A DNA stretch of 40,521 bases from Prochlorococcus sp. AG-335-I21 (lineage in GTDB: Bacteria > Cyanobacteriota > Cyanobacteriia > PCC-6307 > Cyanobiaceae). The translations under genes were made by a program, and so were the position numbers. The notes under the pieces are model-generated. The model did not search any database, was not told the DNA's origin, and saw only the letters and a program-made list of their open reading frames with translations. How positions within the stretch are numbered: position 1 is the first letter of the stretch; each line of letters opens with the position of its first letter. The stretch covers positions 1 through 40,521 of the forward strand of contig QBZO01000006.1 in assembly GCA_003282225.1 (NCBI GenBank), written 5' to 3'. This document shows positions 8,401 to 17,449 of the stretch, piece after piece.

Positions 8401-9981
8401 TCTTTGCTTAAAATAGTCGTATAATATATGGGGTTTTGAAGAAAGCACCGCTAAGGGGATGTCATCGCCCATACAAAAAGTAGGTTCTTTTGAGACAGAA
8501 GCCATCGAATCAAGAATGAGATCATTATCTTCGGCAGAAAAACCATAAACAGTTTGTTGTTGGAGTAACTCAAGATCTTTTAATTCACATGTTTCAAACC
8601 AATCTTCCTTTTTTAGTTTTACAATTCTTTTTTGAAGTAAATTTTGATAGTTTTTTCTTCTTGCAGCTTCTGATTTAACTTCCCAATTTCTTAATATTTT
8701 ATTTTTGGTAAAATCTACTGCAAGCATTTGGCCTGGACCTAATCTACCCTTCTCTATTACTTTATTATCCTCAATATCTACTACCCCTGTCTCTGATCCC
8801 ATTATCACAAATCCATCATTTGTAATTGAATATCTAGCGGGTCTTAAACCATTCCTATCAAGGGTTGCACCAATAAAATCACCATCTGTAAATACTAGAA
8901 GAGCAGGGCCATCCCAAGCTTCCTGGAGGCTAGCAGAATACTCATAAAATGCTTTTATATCATCTTTCCCTTCTAGTTCTGGTTGATCTCTGAATGCCTC
9001 TGGAACGAGTTTCAATAAAGAATCAGTTATTAATTGGCCTGAACGAATATTAATTTCAAGTGTTGCATCTAGATTTGATGAATCACTTTTGTTTATATCT
9101 ACAATTGGTTTAATATCTTTAGATAATTCCCCCCAATATTCATCGATATGATTTTCTGAGGCTTTGGCCCAATTAATATTTCCTAAAAGTGTATTGATTT
9201 CTCCATTATGGCCTAGATATCTCATGGGTTGAGCTAGGGGCCATTTTGGTAGAGTATTTGTGCTGAATCTTCGATGGTAAACAGAAAATGAAACTTTAAA
9301 TTCTTTTTTTTGTAGGTCTTCATAGAATTTTGAAAGTATTTCAGATCTGACCATGCCTTTGTATACCACTGTTTTGGAGCTAAGCGATGCGAAATAAAAT
9401 TCACAATCGCCAACGGCATTTTTTGTATTTTCTCTGATCCTTTTTTCAATTCTTTTTCTTAGCTGAAATAAGAGAGTCTCAATATCTCTAATACCATCTT
9501 TTTCTATACAAACGACCCATTGACTTATAAATGGTGCATTTTGTTTTGCTAATCTACCTAATATTTTATTTTTAACTGGTACGTTTCTCCAAAATGTTTT
9601 TTTGAAATTTAATCTTTTGGCTTCTTCATCACATATTAGTTTTGATTCTTTAATTTTTGAGTCATTATTCGGCATGAAAATCATACCTAAACCTCTCATT
9701 TGATTAGGTTTAGATTCCAAATTCATATCTGAATCTAAAAACCTCCATGGAATTGAACATAAGATACCTGCTCCATCACCTGAATCATTATCCCCTCCGC
9801 ATCCTCCTCTGTGCTCCATACAATTAAGCCCTTTTAAAGATTGCTCTAATATCCAATTACTTTCTTTGCCATCAATATTTGCAATGAAGCCCACACCACA
9901 AGCATCTTTCTCTCCAATGATTCCTTTTGGAGAATAACTATCTTGATATGGCTCGTTGCTTCTTTTGATACTCCCTCGCAT
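5407..9981 (-). CDS. gltB: ferredoxin-dependent glutamate synthase (Fd-GOGAT)
   Basis: This is a 1524-residue enzyme that converts glutamine plus 2-oxoglutarate to two glutamates with electrons from ferredoxin, the main ammonium-assimilation step with glutamine synthetase. A short propeptide precedes the N-terminal nucleophile Cys28 (DACGVGFIAN) of the class II glutamine amidotransferase domain (to about residue 430). A central domain and the FMN-binding synthase domain (about 830-1230) follow; the 3Fe-4S cysteines are in CIMARVCHKNTCPVG near residue 1160. The C-terminal beta-helix (GXXGXXXG-type) domain completes the protein. Size and the lack of a neighbouring small NADPH subunit gene favour the ferredoxin type (also called glsF/gltS in cyanobacteria). 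It is divergent from rpsL. Confidence 0.96.
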   Translation of the reverse strand: MRGSIKRSNEPYQDSYSPKGIIGEKDACGVGFIANIDGKESNWILEQSLKGLNCMEHRGGCGGDNDSGDGAGILCSIPWRFLDSDMNLESKPNQMRGLGMIFMPNNDSKIKESKLICDEEAKRLNFKKTFWRNVPVKNKILGRLAKQNAPFISQWVVCIEKDGIRDIETLLFQLRKRIEKRIRENTKNAVGDCEFYFASLSSKTVVYKGMVRSEILSKFYEDLQKKEFKVSFSVYHRRFSTNTLPKWPLAQPMRYLGHNGEINTLLGNINWAKASENHIDEYWGELSKDIKPIVDINKSDSSNLDATLEINIRSGQLITDSLLKLVPEAFRDQPELEGKDDIKAFYEYSASLQEAWDGPALLVFTDGDFIGATLDRNGLRPARYSITNDGFVIMGSETGVVDIEDNKVIEKGRLGPGQMLAVDFTKNKILRNWEVKSEAARRKNYQNLLQKRIVKLKKEDWFETCELKDLELLQQQTVYGFSAEDNDLILDSMASVSKEPTFCMGDDIPLAVLSSKPHILYDYFKQRFAQVTNPPIDPLREKLVMSLEMHLGERCSPFETKNIKPFIHLKSPIINEEELISIKESKIKSQTISSLFDIEEGQKGFEHKLKDICKQSEIAINEGCSLIIISDKGVTSKKSFIPPLLAVGAIHHYLLKKEIRLKASLILETGQCWSTHHLACLIGYGVSAVCPWLIFESGRHWLKHPKTQKLIEGKKINPLSIQEVQKNIKKALEDGLRKILSKIGISLLSSYHGAQIFEAVGLGSDLIKIAFNGTTSRIAGITLKELSNESFSIHTKAYPEIDIKKLEFLGFVQFRNYGEYHSNNPAMSKVLHTALKEGPGYDHFNTYQELVRNRPITSLRDLLTINSTRNSIPIDQVESVESICKRFCTGGMSLGALSREAHEVLAVAMNRIGGKSNSGEGGEDPARFNVLNDIDKNTQSATLPFIKGLENGDTACSAIKQIASGRFGVTPEYLRSGKQLEIKMAQGAKPGEGGQLPGPKVDSYIAKLRNSKPGVALISPPPHHDIYSIEDLAQLIHDLHQIHPKAKVSVKLVSEIGIGTIAAGVSKANADVIQISGHDGGTGASPLSSIKHAGLPWELGVAEVHKSLLENNLRDRVLLRTDGGLKTGWDVVIAALLGAEEYGFGSVAMIAEGCIMARVCHKNTCPVGVATQKEELRKRFKGLPDNVVNFFLYIAEEIRQIMSSIGVSRMEELIGNKEFLTTRDISLPKTGNIDLTSLVNNNPIFKDRSWINHSKDAHDNGHVLEDKFLMDTLFIEAVKNHKKFTKDIKIKNTDRSVCAKISGEIAEFFGNNGFKGELNLNFNGHAGQSFGAFLLKGMNIQLIGEANDYVCKGMNGGVLTIIPPRIDEKSSEQVILGNTCLYGATGGKLFALGKSGERFAVRNSGATAVTEGSGDHCCEYMTGGKIVILGPTGRNIGAGMTGGIAYILDENDDLENKVNKEIVSIHKITNLKQEEILLEILNEYYEKTKSLKASKIIKDWSNSKEIFKIVVPPSEEEMLSIKNQ

Positions 9982-10113
9982 AGATTATTTAACTATATAA
10001 GAAAATTTATTTATTTCTATTATAAAAATGAATTTCAAAATACAAAGCAAAAATAATGAAGAATTACTAAACAAATTAAAATTTTATTTATAAATAAAAA
10101 AAATCAAAAATGC

Positions 10114-10142
10114 TTTAGATATGACTCGTAAAAGGTTATGAT
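10114..10142 (+). promoter_or_regulatory. candidate promoter of the str operon
   Basis: TATGAT at 10137-10142 is a good -10 hexamer, with a weak -35-like TTTAGA at 10114-10119 and a 17 bp spacer. This would start transcription about 25 bp before the rpsL ATG, in the 193 bp divergent spacer shared with gltB. Cyanobacterial -35 elements are often poor, so the -10 is the main evidence. Confidence 0.4.
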
Positions 10143-10174
10143 GTTTTGATATGTATTTTTATCTATTAATATAG

Positions 10175-10552
10175 ATGCCGACCATTTCTCAATTAATTGG
10201 ATCAGAAAGAAAACGTCTGACAAGAAAAACAAAATCTCCTGCACTTAAATCTTGTCCAGAGAGAAGAGGAGTTTGTACAAGGGTTTATACATCTACTCCA
10301 AAGAAACCTAATTCCGCGTTAAGAAAAGTTGCCAGAGTTAGATTAACTTCAGGTTTTGAAGTTACCGCATATATTCCTGGAATCGGACATAATTTACAGG
10401 AGCACTCTGTAGTCCTGCTCAGGGGAGGAAGAGTTAAAGACCTGCCTGGGGTAAGATACCATATAATAAGAGGAACTTTAGATACTGCAGGAGTCAAAGA
10501 TAGACGTCAATCCAGGTCTAAATATGGTGCAAAAGCTCCTAAAAATGATTAA
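10175..10552 (+). CDS. rpsL: 30S ribosomal protein S12
   Basis: This is a 125-residue S12 with the conserved blocks [30 protein letters not shown] and [17 protein letters not shown]12 sits at the decoding centre of the small subunit. The PNSALRK block holds the lysine where streptomycin-resistance changes occur in other bacteria (K here, the sensitive form). It is the first gene of the str operon, followed by rpsG after 26 bp. Confidence 0.98.
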   Translation: MPTISQLIGSERKRLTRKTKSPALKSCPERRGVCTRVYTSTPKKPNSALRKVARVRLTSGFEVTAYIPGIGHNLQEHSVVLLRGGRVKDLPGVRYHIIRGTLDTAGVKDRRQSRSKYGAKAPKND

Positions 10553-10578
10553 TTTTTTAACATCAATTCTTTTCTAAA

Positions 10579-11049
10579 ATGTCACGTCGAAATGCAGCAG
10601 TAAAAAGACCAGTTTTACCAGACCCTCAATTTAATAGTCGTCTTGCCTCAATGATGATTTCTAGATTGATGAAACATGGTAAAAAATCTACTGCACAAAA
10701 AATATTATCAGATGCTTTCTCTCTAATCAGTGATAGAACAGGTGGAAATGCTGTGGAGCTATTTGAAACAGCTGTAAAAAATGCAACCCCTTTAGTAGAG
10801 GTGAGAGCTAGAAGAGTTGGAGGTGCTACTTATCAAGTTCCTATGGAAGTTCGTCAAGAGAGAGGAACTGCTATGGCACTAAGATGGCTTGTTACTTTTT
10901 CAAGAGGAAGAAATGGAAAGAGTATGTCGCAAAAGTTAGCAGGTGAATTAATGGATGCAGCTAATGAAACTGGCAGCGCAGTTAAGAAGAGAGAGGATAC
11001 TCATAAAATGGCAGAAGCTAATAAAGCTTTTGCTCACTACAGATACTAA
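10579..11049 (+). CDS. rpsG: 30S ribosomal protein S7
   Basis: This is a 156-residue S7 with the conserved N-terminus [18 protein letters not shown] and the block ending [16 protein letters not shown]7 binds the 3' domain of 16S rRNA, nucleates head assembly and contacts E-site tRNA. In E. coli S7 represses translation of its own operon; whether this applies here is unknown. The 105 bp spacer to fusA contains two hairpins. Confidence 0.98.
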   Translation: MSRRNAAVKRPVLPDPQFNSRLASMMISRLMKHGKKSTAQKILSDAFSLISDRTGGNAVELFETAVKNATPLVEVRARRVGGATYQVPMEVRQERGTAMALRWLVTFSRGRNGKSMSQKLAGELMDAANETGSAVKKREDTHKMAEANKAFAHYRY

Positions 11050-11092
11050 TTTCGACCCAAAATGGTCCTTATTTAGTTTATTATTGAACAAA

Positions 11093-11130
11093 AGTTTATT
11101 TCGATTAAATAAACTGTTGCTATTTAGCAA
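11093..11130 (+). promoter_or_regulatory. two tandem hairpins in the rpsG-fusA spacer
   Basis: A perfect 9 bp stem AGTTTATTT / AAATAAACT (11093-11101 with 11107-11115, loop CGATT) is followed two bases later by TTGCT-ATTT-AGCAA (11117-11130). No T-run follows, so these are not intrinsic terminators. The second ends 12 bases before the fusA ribosome binding site. RNA processing or translational control are possible roles. Confidence 0.5.
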
Positions 11131-11141
11131 TTCATTCTATT

Positions 11142-11157
11142 TGGAGTTTTAACATTG
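11142..11157 (+). promoter_or_regulatory. fusA ribosome binding site supporting a TTG start
   Basis: GGAG lies about 9 bases before the TTG at 11155 (TTTGGAGTTTTAACATTG). Clear Shine-Dalgarno sequences are uncommon in this window, so this one fixes the non-ATG start of fusA. Confidence 0.7.
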
Positions 11158-13230
11158 GCACGCGACTTTCCCCTTGAACGAGTACGGAATATAGGTATAG
11201 CCGCTCATATTGATGCTGGTAAAACAACGACTACTGAAAGAATACTTTTTTATTCAGGGGTTGTTCACAAAATCGGAGAGGTACATGATGGTGCTGCAGT
11301 AACAGATTGGATGGCCCAAGAAAGAGAGAGAGGAATTACTATTACAGCTGCTGCTATTTCTACAAGTTGGCAAGATCATAGAATTAATATTATTGATACG
11401 CCAGGACACGTTGACTTTACAATTGAAGTTGAAAGATCAATGAGAGTTTTAGATGGTGTTATAGCTGTGTTTTGTGCGGTAGGAGGTGTTCAGCCACAAT
11501 CAGAGACTGTTTGGAGACAAGCTGATAGATACTCTGTTCCAAGGATGGTTTTTGTCAATAAGATGGATAGAACAGGTGCAGACTTCCTCAAAGTTAATCA
11601 ACAAATTAAAGATCGTCTTAAAGCAAATGCTTTTCCTATTCAGCTTCCAATAGGAGCTGAAGGTGATCTTTCAGGAATTATTGATTTAGTTAGTAACAAG
11701 GCCTATTTATATAAAAATGATTTAGGAACTGATATTGAAGAAGCTCCAATACCAGATGAGATGAAAGACGAGGCATTGGAATGGAGAAGTAAATTAATGG
11801 AAAGTGTCGCAGAAAATGATGAAGAATTAATTGAAATATTTTTAGATAAGGGAGAATTAACTGAAGATGAATTAAAAAAAGGGATTAGAGAAGGAGTTCT
11901 CAAACATGGTTTAGTTCCTGTTTTATGCGGATCAGCCTTTAAAAATAAAGGGGTTCAACTAGTTCTTGATGCAGTAGTTGATTATTTACCAGCTCCAATT
12001 GATGTAAAACCAATTCAAGGTGTTTTACCAAATGGTAAGGAAGATGTTAGACCTTCGGATGATAATGCTCCTTTCAGTGCACTGGCTTTCAAAGTCATGT
12101 CTGATCCTTATGGAAAACTAACTTTTGTAAGAATGTATTCTGGAGTGCTTTCTAAAGGCAGTTATGTTATGAATTCAACTAAGGATGCTAAAGAGAGAAT
12201 TTCAAGGTTAGTTATCTTAAAAGCCGATGAAAGGGAAGAAGTTGATGAATTAAGAGCAGGAGATTTGGGAGCGGTGCTGGGATTGAAGAATACGACAACA
12301 GGTGACACCTTATGTAATACCGATGACCCAATAGTTCTAGAAACTTTATTTATACCCGAACCTGTTATCTCAGTTGCTGTAGAACCAAAAACTAAAGGAG
12401 ATATGGAGAAACTTTCTAAGGCCTTACAAGCCTTGTCTGAAGAAGATCCAACCTTCAGGGTAAGTACAGATCAGGAGACTAATCAGACTGTCATAGCCGG
12501 GATGGGGGAACTACATCTTGAAATTCTTGTAGACAGAATGTTGAGAGAGTTTAAAGTTGAGGCAAATATAGGCGCCCCTCAAGTTTCTTATAGAGAAACA
12601 ATTAGATCAAGTTCCAAGGGTGAAGGTAAATATGCAAGACAAACAGGAGGTAAAGGACAATATGGACACGTAGTTATTGAGATGGAACCTGCCGAAGTTG
12701 GTAAAGGGTTTGAATTTGTTAACAAAATCGTGGGTGGAACTGTGCCAAAAGAATATATTGGGCCAGCCTCAAATGGAATGAAAGAAACCTGTGAATCAGG
12801 GGTTCTTGCCGGTTATCCGCTGATTGATGTAAAAGTAACACTAGTCGATGGTTCGTTCCACGATGTAGACTCATCTGAAATGGCCTTCAAAATTGCAGGT
12901 TCAATGGCTTTTAAAGATGGGGTTAAAAAATGCAATCCTGTCCTCTTAGAGCCTATGATGAAAGTCGAGGTCGAAAGCCCTGATGATTTTCTTGGATCTG
13001 TAATTGGTGATCTCTCCTCAAGGAGAGGTCAAGTCGAAGGACAATCTGTCGATGATGGATTGTCTAAAGTACAGGCCAAAGTGCCTTTAGCCGAAATGTT
13101 CGGTTATGCCACTCAACTCCGATCAATGACTCAAGGTCGGGGTATATTCTCAATGGAGTTCGCAAATTATGAGGAAGTTCCTCGTAACGTTGCTGAAGCT
13201 ATCATTTCCAAGAATCAGGGCAACTCCTGA
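11155..13230 (+). CDS. fusA: elongation factor G
   Basis: This is a 691-residue EF-G, the GTPase that drives translocation and, with RRF, ribosome recycling. The GTPase motifs are present: P-loop [11 protein letters not shown] near residue 17-25, switch [10 protein letters not shown], and NKMD. Domain II, domain III, the domain IV translocation finger (about 480-600) and domain V follow, giving standard length. The TTG start is supported by a GGAG box and by the family N-terminus ([17 protein letters not shown]). It is the third gene of the str operon and tuf follows after 43 bp. Confidence 0.97.
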   Translation: MARDFPLERVRNIGIAAHIDAGKTTTTERILFYSGVVHKIGEVHDGAAVTDWMAQERERGITITAAAISTSWQDHRINIIDTPGHVDFTIEVERSMRVLDGVIAVFCAVGGVQPQSETVWRQADRYSVPRMVFVNKMDRTGADFLKVNQQIKDRLKANAFPIQLPIGAEGDLSGIIDLVSNKAYLYKNDLGTDIEEAPIPDEMKDEALEWRSKLMESVAENDEELIEIFLDKGELTEDELKKGIREGVLKHGLVPVLCGSAFKNKGVQLVLDAVVDYLPAPIDVKPIQGVLPNGKEDVRPSDDNAPFSALAFKVMSDPYGKLTFVRMYSGVLSKGSYVMNSTKDAKERISRLVILKADEREEVDELRAGDLGAVLGLKNTTTGDTLCNTDDPIVLETLFIPEPVISVAVEPKTKGDMEKLSKALQALSEEDPTFRVSTDQETNQTVIAGMGELHLEILVDRMLREFKVEANIGAPQVSYRETIRSSSKGEGKYARQTGGKGQYGHVVIEMEPAEVGKGFEFVNKIVGGTVPKEYIGPASNGMKETCESGVLAGYPLIDVKVTLVDGSFHDVDSSEMAFKIAGSMAFKDGVKKCNPVLLEPMMKVEVESPDDFLGSVIGDLSSRRGQVEGQSVDDGLSKVQAKVPLAEMFGYATQLRSMTQGRGIFSMEFANYEEVPRNVAEAIISKNQGNS

Positions 13231-13273
13231 TCTCTAAACTAAACACTCTTTAACCCCCGATTCTTTAATTCAA

Positions 13274-14473
13274 ATGGCTCGCGAGAAGTTCGAAAGGAAC
13301 AAACCACATGTCAACATAGGTACTATTGGCCATGTTGATCATGGGAAAACAACCCTGACTGCTGCTATAACTAATGTTTTAGCTAAAAAAGGTCAAGCAC
13401 AAGCTCAAGACTATGGAGACATCGATGGTGCTCCAGAAGAAAGAGAGCGTGGTATTACAATTAATACTGCACACGTTGAATACGAAACAGCCGATAGACA
13501 TTATGCTCACGTTGACTGTCCAGGTCACGCTGATTATGTGAAAAATATGATCACTGGAGCTGCTCAAATGGACGGTGCAATTTTAGTTTGTGCGGCAACA
13601 GACGGTCCTATGGCTCAAACAAAAGAGCATATTCTTCTAGCAAAACAAGTTGGAGTTCCTGCTTTGGTTGTTGCTTTAAATAAATGTGACATGGTAGATG
13701 ATGAAGAAATCATTGAACTTGTTGAAATGGAAATTAGAGAACTTCTTGATAGTTATGATTTCCCGGGAGATGATATACCCATCGTTCAAGTTTCAGGTCT
13801 AAAAGCTTTAGAAGGAGATTCTACTTGGGAATCTAAAATCGAAGAATTAATGACTGCTGTTGATGCTAGTATTCCCGAACCTGAAAGAGAAATAGACAAG
13901 CCATTCTTGATGGCAATTGAAGATGTATTTTCTATCACAGGTAGAGGAACAGTTGCCACTGGAAGAATAGAGAGAGGAAAAGTCAAAGTTGGGGAAGAAG
14001 TTGAAATAGTTGGAATAAGAGATACAAGATTGACTACTGTCACGGGAGTTGAAATGTTCCGTAAACTTCTTGATGAAGGTATGGCTGGAGACAATGTTGG
14101 ACTACTTTTACGTGGAGTTCAGAAAGAAGATATCGAAAGAGGTATGGTTCTTGTTAAAAAAGGTTCGATTACTCCTCATACAAAATTTGAAGGAGAAGTT
14201 TATGTGCTTAAGAAAGAAGAGGGTGGAAGACATACACCTTTCTTTGCTGGTTACCGACCACAATTTTATATAAGAACAACCGATGTAACTGGACAAATCA
14301 CTGCATTCACATCTGATGATGGAGCTAATGTTGAGATGGTAATGCCAGGTGACAGGATAAAAATGACTGGAGAATTAATTTGTCCAGTTGCGATTGAACA
14401 AGGTATGCGCTTTGCTATTCGCGAAGGTGGTCGTACTATTGGAGCTGGTGTTGTCTCTAAAATTATTCAATAA
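13274..14473 (+). CDS. tuf: elongation factor Tu
   Basis: This is a 399-residue EF-Tu that delivers aminoacyl-tRNA to the ribosome. Visible motifs are [10 protein letters not shown], the effector region [24 protein letters not shown] and NKCDMVDD. Domains II and III are complete, ending [10 protein letters not shown]. No Shine-Dalgarno sequence is visible; instead the leader contains TAACCCCC 16 bases before the ATG, a sequence that recurs shortly after the tuf stop. It is the only tuf copy in this window. Confidence 0.98.
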   Translation: MAREKFERNKPHVNIGTIGHVDHGKTTLTAAITNVLAKKGQAQAQDYGDIDGAPEERERGITINTAHVEYETADRHYAHVDCPGHADYVKNMITGAAQMDGAILVCAATDGPMAQTKEHILLAKQVGVPALVVALNKCDMVDDEEIIELVEMEIRELLDSYDFPGDDIPIVQVSGLKALEGDSTWESKIEELMTAVDASIPEPEREIDKPFLMAIEDVFSITGRGTVATGRIERGKVKVGEEVEIVGIRDTRLTTVTGVEMFRKLLDEGMAGDNVGLLLRGVQKEDIERGMVLVKKGSITPHTKFEGEVYVLKKEEGGRHTPFFAGYRPQFYIRTTDVTGQITAFTSDDGANVEMVMPGDRIKMTGELICPVAIEQGMRFAIREGGRTIGAGVVSKIIQ

Positions 14474-14491
14474 TTTTCTTTAATTTTATGA

Positions 14492-14560
14492 AGTAACCCC
14501 CTGATAATCTAAAATAGTCAAATACAGCGATATGGGTTATTGATAATCAGTAACCCTTTT
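14492..14560 (+). terminator. hairpin terminator with competing upstream arm between tuf and rpsJ
   Basis: GGGTTATTGA (14534-14543), loop TAA, and TCAGTAACCC (14547-14556) form a 10 bp stem with one G-U pair, followed by TTTT, an intrinsic-terminator-like layout with a short U tract. Upstream, AGTAACCC (14492-14499) can pair instead with GGGTTATT (14534-14541), which would destroy the terminator. It may therefore act as an attenuator controlling read-through into rpsJ. Confidence 0.5.
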
Positions 14561-14582
14561 ATAAAGAGATTAATTTAAACTT

Positions 14583-14903
14583 ATGACAGCTTCACTTACT
14601 CAACAAAAAATACGTATTAGATTAAAAGCATTCGATAGAAGAATGCTTGATTTATCTTGTGACAAAATAATTCAAACGGCAGATACAACCGCTGCTTCAG
14701 CTATCGGACCTATTCCATTACCAACTAAACGAAAAATTTATTGCGTTTTAAGATCGCCTCATGTAGATAAAGATTCTAGAGAGCATTTTGAGACTAGAAC
14801 TCATAGAAGAATAATTGATATTTATAGTCCTTCTGCTAAAACTATAGATGCTTTAATGAAATTAGATCTTCCTAGTGGTGTAGACATAGAAGTTAAATTA
14901 TAA
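14583..14903 (+). CDS. rpsJ: 30S ribosomal protein S10
   Basis: This is a 106-residue S10 with the hallmark [15 protein letters not shown] start, GPIPLPTK, the loop block [15 protein letters not shown], and a hydrophobic end. It is part of the 30S head and, as NusE, joins transcription antitermination complexes. Its location directly after tuf, rather than at the head of an S10 ribosomal cluster, is the usual cyanobacterial arrangement. A terminator-like hairpin precedes it. Confidence 0.97.
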   Translation: MTASLTQQKIRIRLKAFDRRMLDLSCDKIIQTADTTAASAIGPIPLPTKRKIYCVLRSPHVDKDSREHFETRTHRRIIDIYSPSAKTIDALMKLDLPSGVDIEVKL

Positions 14904-14958
14904 GAAATCCCGAATAGAACTTTAATTAACTAAACTATATTAAATATTTGAGGTTTAA

Positions 14959-15615
14959 ATGGGAGAGCTTTCAGTAAGGGAATTACCATTGTTCCCTCTC
15001 CCAGAAGTTGTTCTTTTCCCACAAGAAGTTTTGCCACTACATATCTTTGAGTCGAGATACAGAATTATGCTTAAATCTGTACTTGAATCAGATTCAATGT
15101 TTGGAGTAATTAAATGGGATCCCAACAAAAAGAGTATGGCCAACGTTGGCTGTTGTGCTCAGATAATTAAACATCAAACGGCTGAAGATGGTAGAAGCAA
15201 TATAATTACCTTGGGACAGCAAAGATTTCAAGTTCTTGAAATTGTACGTTCCACCCCTTATTGTTCAGCAATGGTAAGTTGGATCACTGATGAAAATGTT
15301 GATAGTTTTCAAAGTTTAGATCTTTTAAGAGATTCAGTCACTGAGGCCTTAAATGATGTAGTTAAATTAACTAGTAAATTAACTAATTCTCAGAAAGTTC
15401 TTCCTGATAAGTTACCTGAGAACCCTATGGAGCTGTCTTTTTGGATTGGTGCTCATTTGGGAGGGCCAGTAGCTGAAGAGCAGCAAAAACTTTTAGAGGA
15501 GAGGAACACACATACTCGTTTGCAAAGAGAGTTTGAAATGCTAGATCATACTAGAAAACAATTAGCAGCTAGAACAGCTTTAAAAGAAAGTTTTCCTGAT
15601 ATCAAAGAAAACTAA
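14959..15615 (+). CDS. stand-alone Lon N-terminal (substrate-binding) domain protein
   Basis: This is a 218-residue protein that starts with the LON/PUA-like domain pattern (RELPLFPLPEVVLFPQEVLPLHIFE, then RYRIMLKSVLES) and has a helical C-terminus (residues about 150-215). It has no AAA+ module and no Ser-Lys protease dyad, so it is not the Lon protease. Such proteins are widespread in cyanobacteria and their role is unknown, possibly in substrate recognition. A GAGG box lies just before the ATG. Its TAA is immediately followed by the ATG of the methyltransferase gene, which implies coupled translation. Confidence 0.88.
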   Translation: MGELSVRELPLFPLPEVVLFPQEVLPLHIFESRYRIMLKSVLESDSMFGVIKWDPNKKSMANVGCCAQIIKHQTAEDGRSNIITLGQQRFQVLEIVRSTPYCSAMVSWITDENVDSFQSLDLLRDSVTEALNDVVKLTSKLTNSQKVLPDKLPENPMELSFWIGAHLGGPVAEEQQKLLEERNTHTRLQREFEMLDHTRKQLAARTALKESFPDIKEN

Positions 15616-16551
15616 ATGTCTATTTTTTTAATATCTTCTCTTGTTATATTTTTAACTTTATTATTTTCTTCTTTAATACTTTGGAGAATTAATACTAGAA
15701 AATACATTTCTTCGAGAACTGTAGCTAAAGCATATGATTCCTGGACTCAAGATAAATTACTAGAAAGATTGTGGGGAGAGCATATACATCTAGGTTTTTA
15801 TCCTCTAAATAAAAATATTGATTTTAGAGAGGCTAAAGTTCAATTTGTACATGAGTTAGTAAGTTGGAGTGGTTTAGATAAATTACCTAGAGGTTCTAGG
15901 GTTTTAGATGTCGGTTGCGGAATTGGTGGAAGTTCTAGAATTCTGGCGAATTATTATGGATTTAATGTCACTGGTATAACTATCAGTCCAGCTCAAGTAA
16001 AAAGAGCAAAAGAACTTACGCCTTATGGATGTAAATGCAACTTCAAAGTTATGGATGCTTTGGATTTGAAATTTGAAGAGGGAACATTTGATGGTGTTTG
16101 GAGTGTTGAGGCAGGAGCACATATGAATAATAAAACTAAATTTGCAGATCAAATGTTAAAAACTTTAAGACCTGGAGGATATTTAGCATTGGCTGATTGG
16201 AATTCAAGAGATTTACAAATGCAACCTCCATCGATGCTTGAAAAAATCATCTTAAAACAATTACTTGAACAGTGGGTGCATCCTAAATTTATAAGTATCA
16301 ATGACTTTAGTAGTATTCTTATAAATAACAAAAATAGTTCAGGTCAAGTTTTATCCTCTAACTGGAATTCTTTTACAAATCCGTCTTGGTTTGATTCAAT
16401 ATTTGAAGGAATGAGAAGACCTAATGCAATTTTATCCCTTGGTCCAGGAGCGATTATAAAGTCTATTAGAGAGATACCTACAATACTTTTAATGGATTGG
16501 GCTTTTAAAAAGGGTTTAATGGAATTTGGAGTTTATAAATGTAGAGGTTAA
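15616..16551 (+). CDS. SAM-dependent methyltransferase of tocopherol/plastoquinone type (MPBQ/MSBQ methyltransferase-like)
   Basis: This is a 311-residue protein. Residues about 1-22 form a membrane anchor (ISSLVIFLTLLFSSLIL), and the class I methyltransferase fold follows, with motif I VLDVGCGIGGSSRILA near residue 96 and GVWSVEAGAHM. The N-terminal helix, SxxVAxAYDxWT, EHIHLGFY and the ending REIPTILLMDWAFK match what I remember of Synechocystis Sll0418, the MPBQ/MSBQ methyltransferase. That enzyme methylates the aromatic ring of the tocopherol/plastoquinone precursor. A gamma-tocopherol methyltransferase role is an alternative. Its stop directly abuts the stop of convergent pheA with no spacer. 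Confidence 0.83.
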   Translation: MSIFLISSLVIFLTLLFSSLILWRINTRKYISSRTVAKAYDSWTQDKLLERLWGEHIHLGFYPLNKNIDFREAKVQFVHELVSWSGLDKLPRGSRVLDVGCGIGGSSRILANYYGFNVTGITISPAQVKRAKELTPYGCKCNFKVMDALDLKFEEGTFDGVWSVEAGAHMNNKTKFADQMLKTLRPGGYLALADWNSRDLQMQPPSMLEKIILKQLLEQWVHPKFISINDFSSILINNKNSSGQVLSSNWNSFTNPSWFDSIFEGMRRPNAILSLGPGAIIKSIREIPTILLMDWAFKKGLMEFGVYKCRG

Positions 16552-17397
16552 TTAGTCTAAATTAATCTTTTCTGAAAAATAACATCCAAAGTCGATCAAA
16601 TGTTTACATAAGGGTTGTATTTTTTTCTTTAATTTATTAAATGCTTCAATATTAGTTTTAGTATTTATCTCAATATCAACATAGATAATATATTCTCCTA
16701 GTTCTCTCTTTGAAGGTCTAGATTCTATTTTACTCATGTTAAATCCATATTCTGCAATATAATTTAAGGCTTCCAGTAAAGCACCAGGATTATTTGAGAG
16801 TAATGAGAAGGCAAAACTTGCAATATTGGCTCTACCTACAATGTATTCTTTACTCAACAATACAAATCTTGTACAATTGCCCGGGACATCATTAATAGGA
16901 AATGCTAATTCTTTAAGTCCTTCTATTTCAATAAGAGATTTCGAACCAATAGCTGCTCTAAATGAGCTTCCTTTTACCATATTCACAGCTTCTGAAGTTG
17001 ATTTTGTTGGTAAAGTAATAGCTTCTGGAAGATTCTCAGATAGCCATTCTGAGCATTGAGCTAAAGCTTGTGGATGAGATAATACCTCAGATATCTCTGA
17101 AATCTTACCATCACTAATTAATGCATGTTTTATTGGCAAAACAATAGCTTTATTTATATTAATATCAGGAAATTTCCAAAGCGCGTCAAGAGTAGTTGTT
17201 ACTCCTCCTTCAACAGAATTCTCAATGGGTACTATTGCTGCATCACAATTGTTGTAGGCTATTGATTTAATAACCGAATATAGTCCGTTACATGGTACAA
17301 ATAAAGGTGACTTAAAATTAGCAAGCTTTGATAAAATATGAGCTGCTTTTTCAGCGTATGTCCCTTTAGGGCCTAAATATGCAACTTGTTTGCTCAT
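16552..17397 (-). CDS. pheA: prephenate dehydratase
   Basis: This is a 281-residue monofunctional enzyme that converts prephenate to phenylpyruvate in phenylalanine synthesis. Residues 1-190 are the catalytic domain (YLGPKGTYAEKAA, VPIENSVEGGV, and CTRFVLLS holding the catalytic Thr of the TRF motif). Residues about 195-275 form the ACT regulatory domain with NNPGALLEAL and the ESRP motif that binds phenylalanine, so feedback inhibition is expected. There is no chorismate mutase domain. It is divergent from the DUF1997 gene. Confidence 0.96.
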   Translation of the reverse strand: MSKQVAYLGPKGTYAEKAAHILSKLANFKSPLFVPCNGLYSVIKSIAYNNCDAAIVPIENSVEGGVTTTLDALWKFPDININKAIVLPIKHALISDGKISEISEVLSHPQALAQCSEWLSENLPEAITLPTKSTSEAVNMVKGSSFRAAIGSKSLIEIEGLKELAFPINDVPGNCTRFVLLSKEYIVGRANIASFAFSLLSNNPGALLEALNYIAEYGFNMSKIESRPSKRELGEYIIYVDIEINTKTNIEAFNKLKKKIQPLCKHLIDFGCYFSEKINLD

Positions 17398-17449
17398 GAT
17401 AAATTGTAAGAAAAAAAGAAATCAAATAAGCATTGGAGGTATATAGAAA

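Noticed and set aside
10955-11152. 65-aa ORF running from rpsG into the spacer
   Set aside because: Out-of-frame shadow of rpsG; the spacer part is hairpin DNA without coding character.
13786-14094. 102-aa ORF antisense to tuf and other small frames over tuf
   Set aside because: Shadow frames of the highly conserved EF-Tu gene.
16549-16554. Frameshift or fusion at the methyltransferase/pheA junction
   Set aside because: Both proteins end at family-typical C-termini; the stops merely abut.
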